The notes: generated from the letters alone by a model not told the origin. DNA of 22,058 nt from SIG710 sp045648605 (GCA_045648605.1 JAZROG010000146.1:1-22058), one strand, 5' to 3'; counted from the stretch's first letter, positions 6,633 to 14,508 are shown. Numbers and translations are program-made.

Positions 6633-7418
6633 TCACATATAGAAAAATTTTTTATAAAGCTCGGCAGATTCCTCGTCCTTACTTGAAATGAAGCAAATGC
6701 TTCCCTCATTTTCATTTTCGTTTTTCAGCCCTGCCGCCTCTATTCTGCGCAGAGCCTCCTTTGCTGTTCCGAGACCTCCGTCAAAAATCCTCGCATTCGG
6801 AAGCACCTCTGCTATAAGAGGCGCGGAAAAAGGATAATGAGTGCAGCCTAAAACAACCGAATCGACATCCTTATATGGCAGGAGCAGCTCCTCAAGATGA
6901 TTTTTTATGAGAGGAGAGCAGGGGTCTCCCGCCTCAATAAGTTCTGCTAAGCGAGGGCAGGGAAGCGGAATTATATTTGCTCTTTTTTCATATTCCTCTG
7001 TTAAAAATGCAAATTTTGCTTGGGAAATGGTAACAGGGGTTGCCATGACAAGCACCTTTGAGCTACCATCATTTTTTTTGAGCACGGTTTCTCCGTAAAT
7101 AACAGCTGGCTTTATGGCAGGCTCAATGCCAACTATCGGGATTTCGGGGGTGTTTTCCCTCATAAGCCTTACCGCTGCCCCTGTTGCTGTGTTACAGGCG
7201 ACAACAATAGCCTTTGCTCCCATTGAGCGGAGCTTTTCAAATGCGGCAAAGGCAAGTCTTCTTACCTCATCCGCACTCTTATCCCCATATGGAGCATTTG
7301 CCGAATCACCATAATATATAATATTTTCACTTGGCGCGATCCTTCTGAGCTCACGAAGCACGCTTACTCCGCCTACTCCCGAATCGAAAACGCCTATCGG
7401 TTTTTCTCTATCAATCAT
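6633..7418 (-). CDS. murI: Glutamate racemase
   Basis: A 261-residue cytosolic enzyme that converts L-glutamate to the D-glutamate needed for peptidoglycan. IGVFDSGVGG (8-17) starts the protein. YYGDSANAPYGD (35-46) is the usual substrate block. The two catalytic cysteines are Cys75 in VACNTATG and Cys192 in LGCTHYPF. Length is normal for the family. The ATG has AAGGAT at good spacing. The gene begins 17 bases after murD, whose product uses D-glutamate directly, so precursor supply and consumption are co-transcribed. Confidence 0.97.
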   Translation of the reverse strand: MIDREKPIGVFDSGVGGVSVLRELRRIAPSENIIYYGDSANAPYGDKSADEVRRLAFAAFEKLRSMGAKAIVVACNTATGAAVRLMRENTPEIPIVGIEPAIKPAVIYGETVLKKNDGSSKVLVMATPVTISQAKFAFLTEEYEKRANIIPLPCPRLAELIEAGDPCSPLIKNHLEELLLPYKDVDSVVLGCTHYPFSAPLIAEVLPNARIFDGGLGTAKEALRRIEAAGLKNENENEGSICFISSKDEESAELYKKFFYM

Positions 7419-7435
7419 TTCTTTATCCTTAAAGC

Positions 7436-8860
7436 TTAAAAAGCATTTACGATTTCCTTAAAACGGTTTCCTCTTACCTCGAAATTCGGGAAAGCATCAA
7501 AGCTTGCACAGGCGGGGGAGAGAAGAACTGTGTCACCCGACCTTGCCGCATCTCTTGCCGCATTTACAGCAGAATCAAAGTCGCTTTTTTCGATTATTTC
7601 AAGTTCGCTTTCCTTGAAAAGCGGGCAAGCAAGGATAGATTCCTTTATCTTTTCAGCCGTTGCGCCTGTAAGAATGACCTTTTTCGCTCTTTTGCAAAGG
7701 GCGTCCGCAAGAGGCTCAAATGGTATCTTCTTGTCATAGCCGCCGCAAATGATGATAGGCTTTTCCGAAAGGGCGGAAAGCGCCGCCGCAGTTCTTGTTG
7801 GACTTGAATCTATCGAGCTGTTATAGTATTTCACTCCATCAAGCTCTCGGACAAATTCCAGCCTGTGGGCAACACCGCCAAAGGTGGTGGCTATTTCATA
7901 AATGCTTTCTTTTGAAGCAAGCCCCTTTGTTATCGAGACGGCTGCCATATAATTTTCAACATTATGCTTGCCGGGAAGCTTTATATCGGCAACCTTCAGT
8001 ATTTTTTCATCGCTTTTTCCATCCGAGAAGGTTATATATCCGTCTCTCAAGAAAATAGCACTTGCATTGACCTTTTTATGAGTTATCTCTTCAAAATCTG
8101 TTTTTGAAGAAGAGAAAAATGTAACATGGATATCCGAATTTCTGCCTATTTCCGCAGATATTTCGTTATCGGAATTTGCGGTTATATGAGATATGGGAGA
8201 ATGGCGGCATATATTGCATTTTGCCTCTATATATTCATCCATATCGGTATGCCAATCAAGATGATTTGGGGTGATATTGGTAATAATGGCTCTTTTGGGG
8301 GAGCGGCGCATTGTTGAAAGCTGGAAGCTGGAAAGCTCAACCACCGCAAAATCGTCGCTTGTCATTTCATCCACATGCGGCAGAAGGGGAGCACCGATGT
8401 TTCCACCGACAAAAACTCTGCCCTTGCCCTTTTTCATAAGCTCTGCTTCAAGAATTTTGTATGTCAGTGTTGTTGTGGTGGTTTTTCCGTCACTTCCCGT
8501 TATCGCAAGGACTGTTGCGGGAGTAAGCTCAAAGAAAAGCTCCATTTCGGAGGTCAGCATAGCACCTTTTTGAGTGGCAACTTTTATCTGTGGCAGATCG
8601 GGACGGATACCCGGAGCGCGGAATATCATGTCCTCGTCGATGTTCTCAAGATAATTGTCGCCCAGAATGAGCTTAACGCCCTTTTTTGTCAGCTCATCCG
8701 AGAGGGGCATAAGCTGCTCATAGCTTTTTCTGTCTCTTGCGGTAACCTTCGCACCTCGCAAAAGAAGCCAATCGATAAGAGGTCTGTTTGAAATGCCAAT
8801 ACCGAGAACGGTTATCCTTCCGTTTTTGATTATTCTGTCAAGCTCTGCCCTAAGATCCAT
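7436..8860 (-). CDS. murD: UDP-N-acetylmuramoyl-L-alanine--D-glutamate ligase
   Basis: A 474-residue cytosolic Mur ligase that adds D-glutamate to UDP-MurNAc-L-Ala using ATP. The N-terminal Rossmann part has ITVLGIGISNRPL (about 16-28). The ATP P-loop is TGSDGKTTTT near 121-130. NITPNHLDWH is the central-domain histidine motif, and AHRLEFV with YYNSSIDSSPT starts the C-terminal domain. The start is ATG at 8860, where GGAGG lies six bases upstream. The same frame is open for 20 more codons, but that would place the start inside the promoter-leader region. It is the first gene of the operon murD-murI-PLP enzyme-lipoprotein-cysteine desulfurase. No other division-cluster gene (mraY, murG, ftsW) is adjacent. 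Confidence 0.96.
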   Translation of the reverse strand: MDLRAELDRIIKNGRITVLGIGISNRPLIDWLLLRGAKVTARDRKSYEQLMPLSDELTKKGVKLILGDNYLENIDEDMIFRAPGIRPDLPQIKVATQKGAMLTSEMELFFELTPATVLAITGSDGKTTTTTLTYKILEAELMKKGKGRVFVGGNIGAPLLPHVDEMTSDDFAVVELSSFQLSTMRRSPKRAIITNITPNHLDWHTDMDEYIEAKCNICRHSPISHITANSDNEISAEIGRNSDIHVTFFSSSKTDFEEITHKKVNASAIFLRDGYITFSDGKSDEKILKVADIKLPGKHNVENYMAAVSITKGLASKESIYEIATTFGGVAHRLEFVRELDGVKYYNSSIDSSPTRTAAALSALSEKPIIICGGYDKKIPFEPLADALCKRAKKVILTGATAEKIKESILACPLFKESELEIIEKSDFDSAVNAARDAARSGDTVLLSPACASFDAFPNFEVRGNRFKEIVNAF

Positions 8861-8891
8861 GCCTTGCCTCCAAAAAAGTATATTCTTTATT

Positions 8892-8920
8892 ATTATATAA
8901 CAAAAAGGTGAATTTTGCAA
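8892..8920 (-). promoter_or_regulatory. murD: Promoter of the murD operon
   Basis: On the minus strand TTGCAA (8915-8920), a 17-base spacer and a perfect TATAAT (8892-8897). The predicted start near 8885 leaves a leader of about 25 bases with the murD ribosome site. Confidence 0.8.
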
Positions 8921-8949
8921 GTGATTTTGATAAAATAAGCGGATAACAC

Positions 8950-9017
8950 TATAAATAGGGGAGTTTCGCCGCCGCAGCGGCGAAACTCCCTCCCCGATAA
9001 ATTCCTGTTTGAAAACA
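8950..9017. repeat. MITE-like intergenic repeat with a strong 14-bp hairpin
   Basis: GGGAGTTTCGCCGC (8959-8972) pairs with GCGGCGAAACTCCC (8977-8990) around CGCA. The right flank, CGATAAATTCCTGTTTGAAAAC, matches 12327-12342 over 16 bases and the inverse of 12241-12256. The left flank (ATAAATAGG, 8951-8959) looks like a shortened copy of the same end. There is no T run after the stem, so it is a structured repeat rather than a terminator. Confidence 0.6.
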
Positions 9018-9020
9018 AAA

Positions 9021-9046
9021 GGAGCTGCGTCGGAAGACGCAGCTCC
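9021..9046 (-). terminator. Intrinsic terminator of the LTA-synthase-family gene
   Basis: GGAGCTGCGTC (9021-9031) pairs with GACGCAGCTCC (9036-9046) around GGAA. On the minus strand it is followed by TTTTGTTTTC and lies six bases after the stop codon. Confidence 0.9.
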
Positions 9047-9052
9047 AAGTAT

Positions 9053-11035
9053 TTATTTTGGTCTATACTCGACCTTGCTTAAAAATTCACCGTTTTTTGT
9101 GTACTGTGCAACTGCGATGTCCTGTGGGATTTCGCCGTTTTCATCAAGCTCACCTTCGGCTGTTTTAAGGCAATATTTGCTGATGAATTCTGTTTCCACA
9201 CGTTTTCCGTCAATCATAATCACTGAAAATTCGGTAAAATTATTTCCCATGACGGTGAGAGCGTCGATATCTCTCAAGGCACTGCTTATTTCGATGTCGC
9301 GTACTCCCATCTTTATTTGAGTGGGCAGATATTTCTGCTTTCCGTTGTAGGCATCATAATCACCGTAAAGAACGTCATATTCAAGCATTTCAAGGGCATT
9401 CTGATAGTTTTCGCTGGCAGAGTAAGTTTGATGAAGCTTGGTGAAAATACCATTGGTAAAGCTTGCAAGCTCCATTATATATGCGGAAAGCTGATAAGAT
9501 TCAAGATCCTTTATGCGACGCTCCTTTTCAAGGCTTGAAACGATAACATATTCTGTGCTGTAAAGATCGCCGCTTGCGAGATCGTCCTCAACAAGATCGA
9601 GGCTTGGCAGATGGTCCCCGAAAAATACAAGGATATAGGGCTCGGAGCTTTTGCTTAGCTTTTCCGTAAGTGCGCCGATAAATTTATCTGTTTCATGCAG
9701 CTGATTTACAAAATACTTATAAGCTGTGTTTTCTCCCTCGTTTTCTGTTCCGAAAACATCGATGCTTCCGAGATATTCCTCACTCTCGTGCGGATATCTT
9801 CCGTGCGCCTGAACGGAAATTGCATAAACAAGGTCCTGTGTATCGGTGGAATTCAGTGCAGCCATTATTTCGTCTGTCAAAACCTCGTCCTTTGCCCAAC
9901 CGATAAGGTTTCTTCTTACATTATCCATGTATTCCACCGAGGTGAAGGTGTCAAAGCCGAGGTTGGAATAGACGGTATTTCTGTCGTAGAAGGTTCCCGT
10001 ATGGTTGTGAATGGCGTGGGAGGTATAACCCTGCTCACGGAGATTATATGCAATAGTCTCGCAGGTGTTGTCCTGCAGCACCGTCTTGTATGGGTATTCA
10101 GCAGTACCGAAATATTCAAGATTCATTCCGGTAAGTATTTCAAATTCTGTATTTGCCGTTCCTGAGCCGATGGAGGGTACTGAAAGGAAACCGTTGCTGT
10201 ATTTTTCCTTCAAGGCTGTGAAATTTGGAACGGGATCCTTTGAAAATGTGATGTTTTTCAGATGATTTACATCAAAAAAGGATTCCAGCTGAACAATGAT
10301 GATATTCGGCTTGGTTTTATCGATATCACCCTTTGTAACTCCTATGGAATTGAGAATTTCCTCAACATTTTCACGGCTGTAATCCTCAGGCTTGTCGATA
10401 CCCCTGTCAAAAAGACCAACTGTGAAGCAATAAGCAAATCCGTGCTCGTTATATGCATCGGGAAGATTTGCAAAATGGTCGGGAACGATATTTGTATGGT
10501 GATAAACCGAGGAAAGACCGAAAACCACAAGGACGGAAACAAGGAGGGAGCAGGCTGCTATTTTATAATCTACCTTCTCACTTTTGAGCTTTGCGGAAAG
10601 ATAAATAAGAAGTCCAATAGTTAAAAGAATTGCAGCGACGATGAGGATCATTTGCCATATTTTAAGATAGATGAGCATAATGCTCCAGAACGATTCGAGA
10701 AGTCCGAGGTCTGTAGCGGCAAATGGGGTGACTCTGAAGCATCGCACAACAAAATCGGTAACCCCGAAGGCTATCCACAAAAGCGAAAGCAAAAGGAGCC
10801 AGACTTTGCGTTTTTTAAAGAACAAGGAAATTGAGAGGGTAAAGAAGATTATCGAAAAATTGAAGAAAAACAGGTGGGGGCGAGTGAAAAGAAAGGAGAT
10901 GGCTTCAATGAGAGAGCGCCTGTTTGTTATCTCTGTAAAGAAAGCAACGCCAAAAGCCGAGGCAAGCGTGATAAGCAGGCTTCGGTAAGGAGCAAGATAA
11001 AGTATTCCTTTCATTTTTATATCGCTTCTGTTCAT
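9053..11035 (-). CDS. LTA synthase family phosphoglycerol transferase (sulfatase-like)
   Basis: A 660-residue polytopic membrane enzyme with an extracellular sulfatase-fold domain, related to LtaS, which polymerises glycerol phosphate from phosphatidylglycerol into lipoteichoic acid. Several hydrophobic helices fill roughly residues 10-175. The catalytic domain begins at KPNIIIVQLESF (metal ligand Glu about 251). The Thr nucleophile is about 293 in GSGTANTEF, and DH about 474-475 in FFGDHLPS are metal ligands. The ATG at 11035 is preferred because GGGG lies about 12 bases upstream. An in-frame TTG six codons earlier overlaps that site. It has its own consensus promoter and terminator. pgsA, which makes the phosphatidylglycerol precursor, is nearby but separately transcribed. 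The polymer made (LTA or another glycerophosphate glycan) cannot be told from sequence. Confidence 0.9.
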   Translation of the reverse strand: MNRSDIKMKGILYLAPYRSLLITLASAFGVAFFTEITNRRSLIEAISFLFTRPHLFFFNFSIIFFTLSISLFFKKRKVWLLLLSLLWIAFGVTDFVVRCFRVTPFAATDLGLLESFWSIMLIYLKIWQMILIVAAILLTIGLLIYLSAKLKSEKVDYKIAACSLLVSVLVVFGLSSVYHHTNIVPDHFANLPDAYNEHGFAYCFTVGLFDRGIDKPEDYSRENVEEILNSIGVTKGDIDKTKPNIIIVQLESFFDVNHLKNITFSKDPVPNFTALKEKYSNGFLSVPSIGSGTANTEFEILTGMNLEYFGTAEYPYKTVLQDNTCETIAYNLREQGYTSHAIHNHTGTFYDRNTVYSNLGFDTFTSVEYMDNVRRNLIGWAKDEVLTDEIMAALNSTDTQDLVYAISVQAHGRYPHESEEYLGSIDVFGTENEGENTAYKYFVNQLHETDKFIGALTEKLSKSSEPYILVFFGDHLPSLDLVEDDLASGDLYSTEYVIVSSLEKERRIKDLESYQLSAYIMELASFTNGIFTKLHQTYSASENYQNALEMLEYDVLYGDYDAYNGKQKYLPTQIKMGVRDIEISSALRDIDALTVMGNNFTEFSVIMIDGKRVETEFISKYCLKTAEGELDENGEIPQDIAVAQYTKNGEFLSKVEYRPK

Positions 11036-11068
11036 ATGAATATTGTACCCCAAATTTTTATATAAACT

Positions 11069-11097
11069 ATTATATATCTTATTCCATTTTTTGTCAA
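11069..11097 (-). promoter_or_regulatory. Consensus sigma-A promoter of the LTA-synthase-family gene
   Basis: TTGACA (11092-11097), a 17-base spacer and TATAAT (11069-11074) on the minus strand. The leader is about 27 bases. Confidence 0.9.
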
Positions 11098-11124
11098 GTT
11101 AAGATTTGTTAATAGTTTTTCATG

Positions 11125-11290
11125 GGCGAGTGAAATAATGTGCTTTGCACATTGTGAAACATCTCACTTTCCTATGGCTTAGTTCGATGTGAAATGAAAT
11201 TTGCCCACGTTCGCGTATGCGAACATTTCACATTTGCGAAGCAAATATTTCACTGCGAAGCAATTTCACTTGCCCGAATGGGCAAATTTC
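11125..11290. repeat. Array of small hairpins with GTGAAA / TTTCAC repeats
   Basis: No gene is seen here. GTGAAA occurs three times on the left (11130, 11154, 11189) and its complement TTTCAC three times on the right (11226, 11248, 11264). Short hairpins are interleaved: AATGTGC-ttt-GCACATT (11137-11153), GTTCGC-gtat-GCGAAC (11209-11224), ATTTGC-gaa-GCAAAT (11232-11246), TGC-gaa-GCA (near 11254) and TTGCCC-gaat-GGGCAA (11270-11285). An 11-bp inverted repeat, GAAATTTGCCC (11196-11206) with 11280-11290, encloses the right half. The regular construction suggests a selected, probably multi-copy structured element between the LTA-synthase promoter and the tRNA terminator. Confidence 0.75.
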
Positions 11291-11293
11291 GTT

Positions 11294-11325
11294 AAAAAAA
11301 GCAAGTCATAAGACTTGCTTTTTTT
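11294..11325 (-). terminator. Intrinsic terminator of the tRNA Gly-Arg-His operon
   Basis: A-run plus GCAAGTC (11301-11307), loop ATAA, GACTTGC (11312-11318) plus a T run. It is symmetric and so could work both ways. It lies directly after the 3' end of tRNA-His. Confidence 0.9.
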
Positions 11326-11326
11326 C

Positions 11327-11404
11327 TGGGGTGAGATATGGGGGTCGAACCCACGACCTCCAGGGCCACAACCTGGCGCTCTGACCAACTGAGCTAATCC
11401 CACC
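11327..11404 (-). tRNA. tRNA-His (anticodon GTG)
   Basis: Acceptor GTGGGAT pairs with ATCTCAC. The anticodon stem is CCAGG/CCTGG with loop TTGTGGC, anticodon GTG. The extra G-1 characteristic of tRNA-His is encoded at 11404 opposite C73, and CCA is encoded. It is last of three tRNAs in the operon. Confidence 0.95.
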
Positions 11405-11431
11405 ATATTAAAAATAAAAAATCCACTGCCT

Positions 11432-11508
11432 TGGCGTACCCTGGGGGATTCGAACCCTCGACCTACTGCTTAGAAGGCAGTTGCTCTATCCGGCTGAGCT
11501 AAGGGTAC
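11432..11508 (-). tRNA. tRNA-Arg (anticodon TCT)
   Basis: A 77-base cloverleaf with acceptor GTACCCT/AGGGTAC, anticodon stem ACTGC/GCAGT, loop CTTCTAA with anticodon TCT reading AGA, T loop GGTTCGAATCC, and encoded CCA. It is the middle gene of the operon. Confidence 0.95.
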
Positions 11509-11523
11509 ATACCGCGCAGCGGT

Positions 11524-11597
<74 letters not shown>

Positions 11598-11626
11598 ATA
11601 TATGCGTTCCTCAAAACTGCCCTAAT

Positions 11627-11655
11627 ATGATACCACAATTGTTCCCATTTGTCAA
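11627..11655 (-). promoter_or_regulatory. Promoter of the tRNA Gly-Arg-His operon
   Basis: TTGACA (11650-11655), a 17-base spacer and TATCAT (11627-11632) on the minus strand, about 30 bases upstream of tRNA-Gly. Confidence 0.85.
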
Positions 11656-11789
11656 GAGGATTTTTCAAAAAAATAAAAAACTTTTATTTTTTATGGCATT
11701 TTAATAGGAAAAGGAATGAAAATCGCTGCTTTTTTATGAAAATGGAATCGTTTTTTTGATTTGATATTGCATTTGCCGAAAATATTTTA

Positions 11790-11818
11790 TTGACTTTAAG
11801 ATGAAAATGCTGTATAAT
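11790..11818 (+). promoter_or_regulatory. rnpB: Promoter of rnpB
   Basis: TTGACT (11790-11795), a 17-base spacer and TATAAT (11813-11818). The predicted start at about 11825 is exactly the first base of RNase P helix P1. Confidence 0.9.
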
Positions 11819-11824
11819 ATTACG

Positions 11825-12178
11825 GTAACCGAGCCGAGCGGTCGCGTGATATGTTGCCGAAAGGTATTATCATGAGGAAAGTCCGGGCTTCGCAGGGCAG
11901 GATAACTGATAACGTCAGCCGAGGGTGACCTTAGGGAAAGTGCAACAGAAATAAACCGCCTCATATGGGGCAAGGATGGAAAGGCGAGGTAAGAGCTCAC
12001 CGCTCCCTTGGTAACAAGGGGGGCAATGTAAACCCTATCCGAAGCAACACCGCAAGCGGATCGTTTGCCCGACATATATCCGCAGGTGGCACAATGCTTT
12101 TGCATTGAAGCCGTGTGGTGACACACGGCGCAGATTGATGATCGCTCACGACAGAACCCGGCTTACAGGCTCGGTTAC
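11825..12178 (+). ncRNA. rnpB: RNase P RNA, bacterial type A
   Basis: This is the catalytic RNA that removes tRNA 5' leaders, about 354 bases. Helix P1 is GTAACCGAGCC (11825-11835) with GGCTCGGTTAC (12168-12178). The conserved core GAGGAAAGTCCGGGCT is at about 11874-11889. AGGGAAAGTGCAACAGAAA lies near 11933-11951, GGTAAGAGCTCACCGC near 11988-12003, and the 3' P4 strand ACAGAACCCGGCTTACAG near 12150-12167. These are typical of type A (ancestral) RNase P RNA rather than the Bacillus type B. It has its own promoter and terminator and is divergent from the tRNA operon it helps to mature. Confidence 0.97.
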
Positions 12179-12192
12179 ATTATTTTGATAAG

Positions 12193-12221
12193 AAAAAGCG
12201 GCTGATTTTCGGCCGCTTTTT
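12193..12221 (+). terminator. rnpB: Intrinsic terminator of rnpB
   Basis: AAAAAGCGGC (12193-12202) pairs with GCCGCTTTTT (12212-12221) and ends in a T run, 15 bases after the RNA 3' end. Confidence 0.9.
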
Positions 12222-12232
12222 CTTTGACTTAA

Positions 12233-12344
12233 TGTTTTGTAAATAGGAATTTATCGACGCGTGAGGATGAGCACTTGCCTTCCCCTCAAGGGGAAGCCTA
12301 ATATTCGTCCTCGGCAATAGTTTGACAAATTCCTGTTTGAAACA
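12233..12344. repeat. MITE-like 112-bp imperfect inverted repeat
   Basis: The left end reads TGTTTTGTAAATAGGAATTT (12233-12252). The complement of the right end reads TGTTTCAAACAGGAATTT (12327-12344 region), so the two ends are imperfect terminal inverted repeats. Inside are GAGGATGA/TCGTCCTC arms and a central TTCCCCT-ca-AGGGGAA hairpin. No coding frame is evident. The same end sequence occurs beside the hairpin at 8950-9017, and a diverged form at about 550. It lies between the rnpB and pgsA terminators. Confidence 0.6.
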
Positions 12345-12382
12345 AAAAGAACTGCATATCGTCATTGAAATGCAGAACTTTT
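12345..12382 (-). terminator. Probable terminator of pgsA
   Basis: A weak stem CTGCAT (12352-12357) / ATGCAG (12370-12375) has extra outer pairs broken by two mismatches. On the minus strand it is followed by TTCTTTTTG. It is less stable than the other terminators here. Confidence 0.45.
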
Positions 12383-12391
12383 TTACTGATA

Positions 12392-12952
12392 TCATTTTAT
12401 TTTTTTACGCACCCCGGAAAGTATCATGGCATATCTTACGGTATATAGCACAAGTGAGAGCACCATTGCACAAAGGCAGAATAGGATAAGAATATTTGCC
12501 GTCTGAACCGTCATCGGAATAACGAGAAGTACTACTATTATAAGATAGAACATTATAGTTGCCATCTTGCCGTACCATTTTGCCCCGTCGATAATATCGG
12601 TTGCACGCAAAACCAGATATCCCATAAGTCCAACAAAGATCTCCTTGAAAATAAGCACGCCCACAAGAACAAGCATCATAGGGTAATTATATGCAAGGCA
12701 GGCAACCACTGTTATCTGTGTCAGCTTATCTGCAATCGGATCTATTATCTTTCCAAAATCCGTAATAAGCGCATAATGTCTTGCAATATAACCGTCTATG
12801 CAGTCTGTAAGTCCCGATATCACGATAAGCGATGCCGAGATATATTTCATTTTTATAAAATATGTCCACACAATAAAGGGTATCAGGATGATGCGGGCAT
12901 ATGAAAGCAAATTAGGTACTGTAAAAAACTCTCCCTTAAATCTTTTAAGCAT
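12392..12952 (-). CDS. pgsA: CDP-diacylglycerol--glycerol-3-phosphate 3-phosphatidyltransferase
   Basis: A 186-residue integral membrane enzyme that makes phosphatidylglycerol phosphate from CDP-diacylglycerol. The N-terminal TVPNLLSYARIILIPF is typical of PgsA. The CDP-alcohol phosphotransferase motif D-x2-D-G-x2-A-R...G-x3-D-x3-D is seen in TDCIDGYIAR followed by FGKIIDPIADK (about 49-76). The ATG has GGGAG six bases upstream. The gene starts 16 bases after the zinc-ribbon protein gene, so the two form an operon. Phosphatidylglycerol is the substrate of LtaS-type enzymes such as the one at 9053-11035. A related CDP-alcohol transferase is possible but less likely given the N-terminal motif. 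Confidence 0.9.
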   Translation of the reverse strand: MLKRFKGEFFTVPNLLSYARIILIPFIVWTYFIKMKYISASLIVISGLTDCIDGYIARHYALITDFGKIIDPIADKLTQITVVACLAYNYPMMLVLVGVLIFKEIFVGLMGYLVLRATDIIDGAKWYGKMATIMFYLIIVVLLVIPMTVQTANILILFCLCAMVLSLVLYTVRYAMILSGVRKKIK

Positions 12953-12968
12953 TTTTCACTCCCGAAAA

Positions 12969-13370
12969 CTATACTTTTACATTAAATTCTCCATTGCATG
13001 AGGGGCAGCTTGCACTATGCTTTCCTTTCTTTTTCGGAAAACGCAGAACTGCTCCGCAATGAGGGCATTTTTTATATACATGAGTTTTTCTGTCTCGCCA
13101 TTTGTTTTTTCGGAGCTTAACATAATTATCAAAGCGTCTTTTTAAGACAAGATATTTTTCGTTCTCTGCTCTTCTTTTGACGATATTTTTTGAAAAAACT
13201 CTGTATGTCATAAATATGAGAAGCGCTGTTACAGCCGTTGCCAGAATATAGCTTCCCAAAAACAGATTGATAATAAACAGAATGTAGAAAACAACAGTTA
13301 AAAAGCGGTAAAGCTCATCTGCGCCGTATCTTCCGTACATAAATCTTATGAATTTTTCTTTCAGTTTCAT
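12969..13370 (-). CDS. Small membrane protein with C-terminal zinc ribbon, unknown function
   Basis: A 133-residue protein. A basic N-terminus (1-20) is followed by two closely spaced transmembrane segments (about 22-60), then a charged, Lys/Arg-rich linker (65-97). The C-terminal zinc ribbon has CPHCG near 101-105 and CPSCNGEF near 121-128. The topology suggests a hairpin in the membrane with the ribbon in the cytosol, where the basic linker could touch phospholipid head groups or nucleic acid. The ATG has GGAGG six bases upstream. It is co-transcribed with pgsA. No catalytic residues are visible. A possible TATAAT lies about 30 bases upstream, without a clear -35. Confidence 0.8.
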   Translation of the reverse strand: MKLKEKFIRFMYGRYGADELYRFLTVVFYILFIINLFLGSYILATAVTALLIFMTYRVFSKNIVKRRAENEKYLVLKRRFDNYVKLRKNKWRDRKTHVYKKCPHCGAVLRFPKKKGKHSASCPSCNGEFNVKV

Positions 13371-13476
13371 ATAACGCCTCCGTATTTACAATTATATGGC
13401 ACGGGAAAAGTGAAAAATACAAACGAATTGCGTTTTCTATATTTTAGCATCGGAAAATAAACACAGCATAAACATA

Positions 13477-14508
13477 TCAGGCGAACGGAAGGAAAACAGT
13501 AAATTCCGTCCTCTTTCCCTCCTCGCTCTCAACCTTTATTCTTCCCTCGCAAAGCTCAACTATTCTCTTTACAAGAGAAAGACCAAGCCCGTTTCCGCTT
13601 CCCGAATGGGATTTATCTCCCTGATAGAATTTATCGAATATCCTTTTGATTACCTCGCTGCTCATTCCGATTCCGTTATCCGAAACCGATATTACAGCTT
13701 CCTTGTTCTTTATTGAGGCGCGCAGCGCCATCCTACCGCCATCGGGGGTATATTTAACTGCGTTTCCTATGAGATTTATCCAGATATGACTCATAAGCTC
13801 CTCATTGCCCATATACTCGATCTCGTCAAGCTCAATATCTATCTCGATATTTTTCTTTTCCCATTCCTTTTCAAAAAGAAGAACGCATTTTCGGAGCTGT
13901 TCATCAAGGGCATAGGGCTTTTTTTCACCTATAAGCTCTTGATTTTCGAGCTTTGATAGGAGAAGGACATTTGTCGCCATATTTGAAAGTCTTTCGCTTT
14001 CAAGAGCAATTATCTCCGCATATTTTTTCTTCTCGGCATCGGTAAGATCATCGCTTTGAAGCTGCTTTGCAAAGCCTCTTATGGAGACTATGGGAGTTTT
14101 GAACTCATGTGAAAAATTGTTGATAAAATCGGAGCGGAACATTTCCGTTCCCTCAAGCTCTCCCGCCATGCTGTTGAAATTATCAACAAGCAGACCTATC
14201 TCGGAAACACGAGTTTTTCTGTCAACACGAACCGAAAAATCCCCCGCCGATATCCTTTTGGTGGCGGCAACAAGGTCGTCAAGAGGCCTTATATAAAACC
14301 TCATGAGAAATGCCGCAAGCAAGGCACCGAGAATACATCCCACACAAACGATGATCGGGGTTACCCAAGCCTTTGCCATGATGGAAGCGGAGATTGCTCC
14401 GAGCAGAATAAGAAGCAAAAGAACTCCTGCCACAAGGAGCGCCGAAATGCTGATTATAAGGAGCATAAAAAGCATTCCCTTATTTTGCAGACCTTTGTAT
14501 TTCTTCAT
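13477..14508 (-). CDS. Sensor histidine kinase (HAMP-HisKA-HATPase)
   Basis: A 343-residue membrane kinase. TM1 (about 12-37) and TM2 (about 48-70) leave only a short external loop of about ten residues, so it probably senses a signal in or at the membrane rather than with a large outer domain. HAMP spans about 70-125. His134 in NFSHEFKTPI is the phosphorylated histidine. NLIGNAVKYTP (N box), SDNGIGM (G1) and GNGLGLSL (G2) form the ATP-binding domain. The start ATG overlaps the stop of the response regulator by four bases, so the two are translationally coupled partners. The stimulus is unknown. No clear terminator follows the gene. Confidence 0.93.
   Translation of the reverse strand: MKKYKGLQNKGMLFMLLIISISALLVAGVLLLLILLGAISASIMAKAWVTPIIVCVGCILGALLAAFLMRFYIRPLDDLVAATKRISAGDFSVRVDRKTRVSEIGLLVDNFNSMAGELEGTEMFRSDFINNFSHEFKTPIVSIRGFAKQLQSDDLTDAEKKKYAEIIALESERLSNMATNVLLLSKLENQELIGEKKPYALDEQLRKCVLLFEKEWEKKNIEIDIELDEIEYMGNEELMSHIWINLIGNAVKYTPDGGRMALRASIKNKEAVISVSDNGIGMSSEVIKRIFDKFYQGDKSHSGSGNGLGLSLVKRIVELCEGRIKVESEEGKRTEFTVFLPFA

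Noticed and set aside
8861..8920. A 20-codon upstream extension of murD
   Set aside because: GGAGG with ideal spacing precedes the internal ATG at 8860, and the extension covers the murD promoter region.
8959..8990. The 14-bp hairpin as the terminator of the LTA-synthase-family gene
   Set aside because: It has no T run in either direction, and a proper terminator (9021-9046) lies closer to the stop codon.
11125..11290. A CRISPR array
   Set aside because: The repeated units are only six bases and inverted on the two sides, spacers are unequal, and no cas genes are present.
11734..12126. A 130-codon minus-strand frame
   Set aside because: It overlaps rnpB and its promoter. The RNA is unmistakable and the peptide has no domain.
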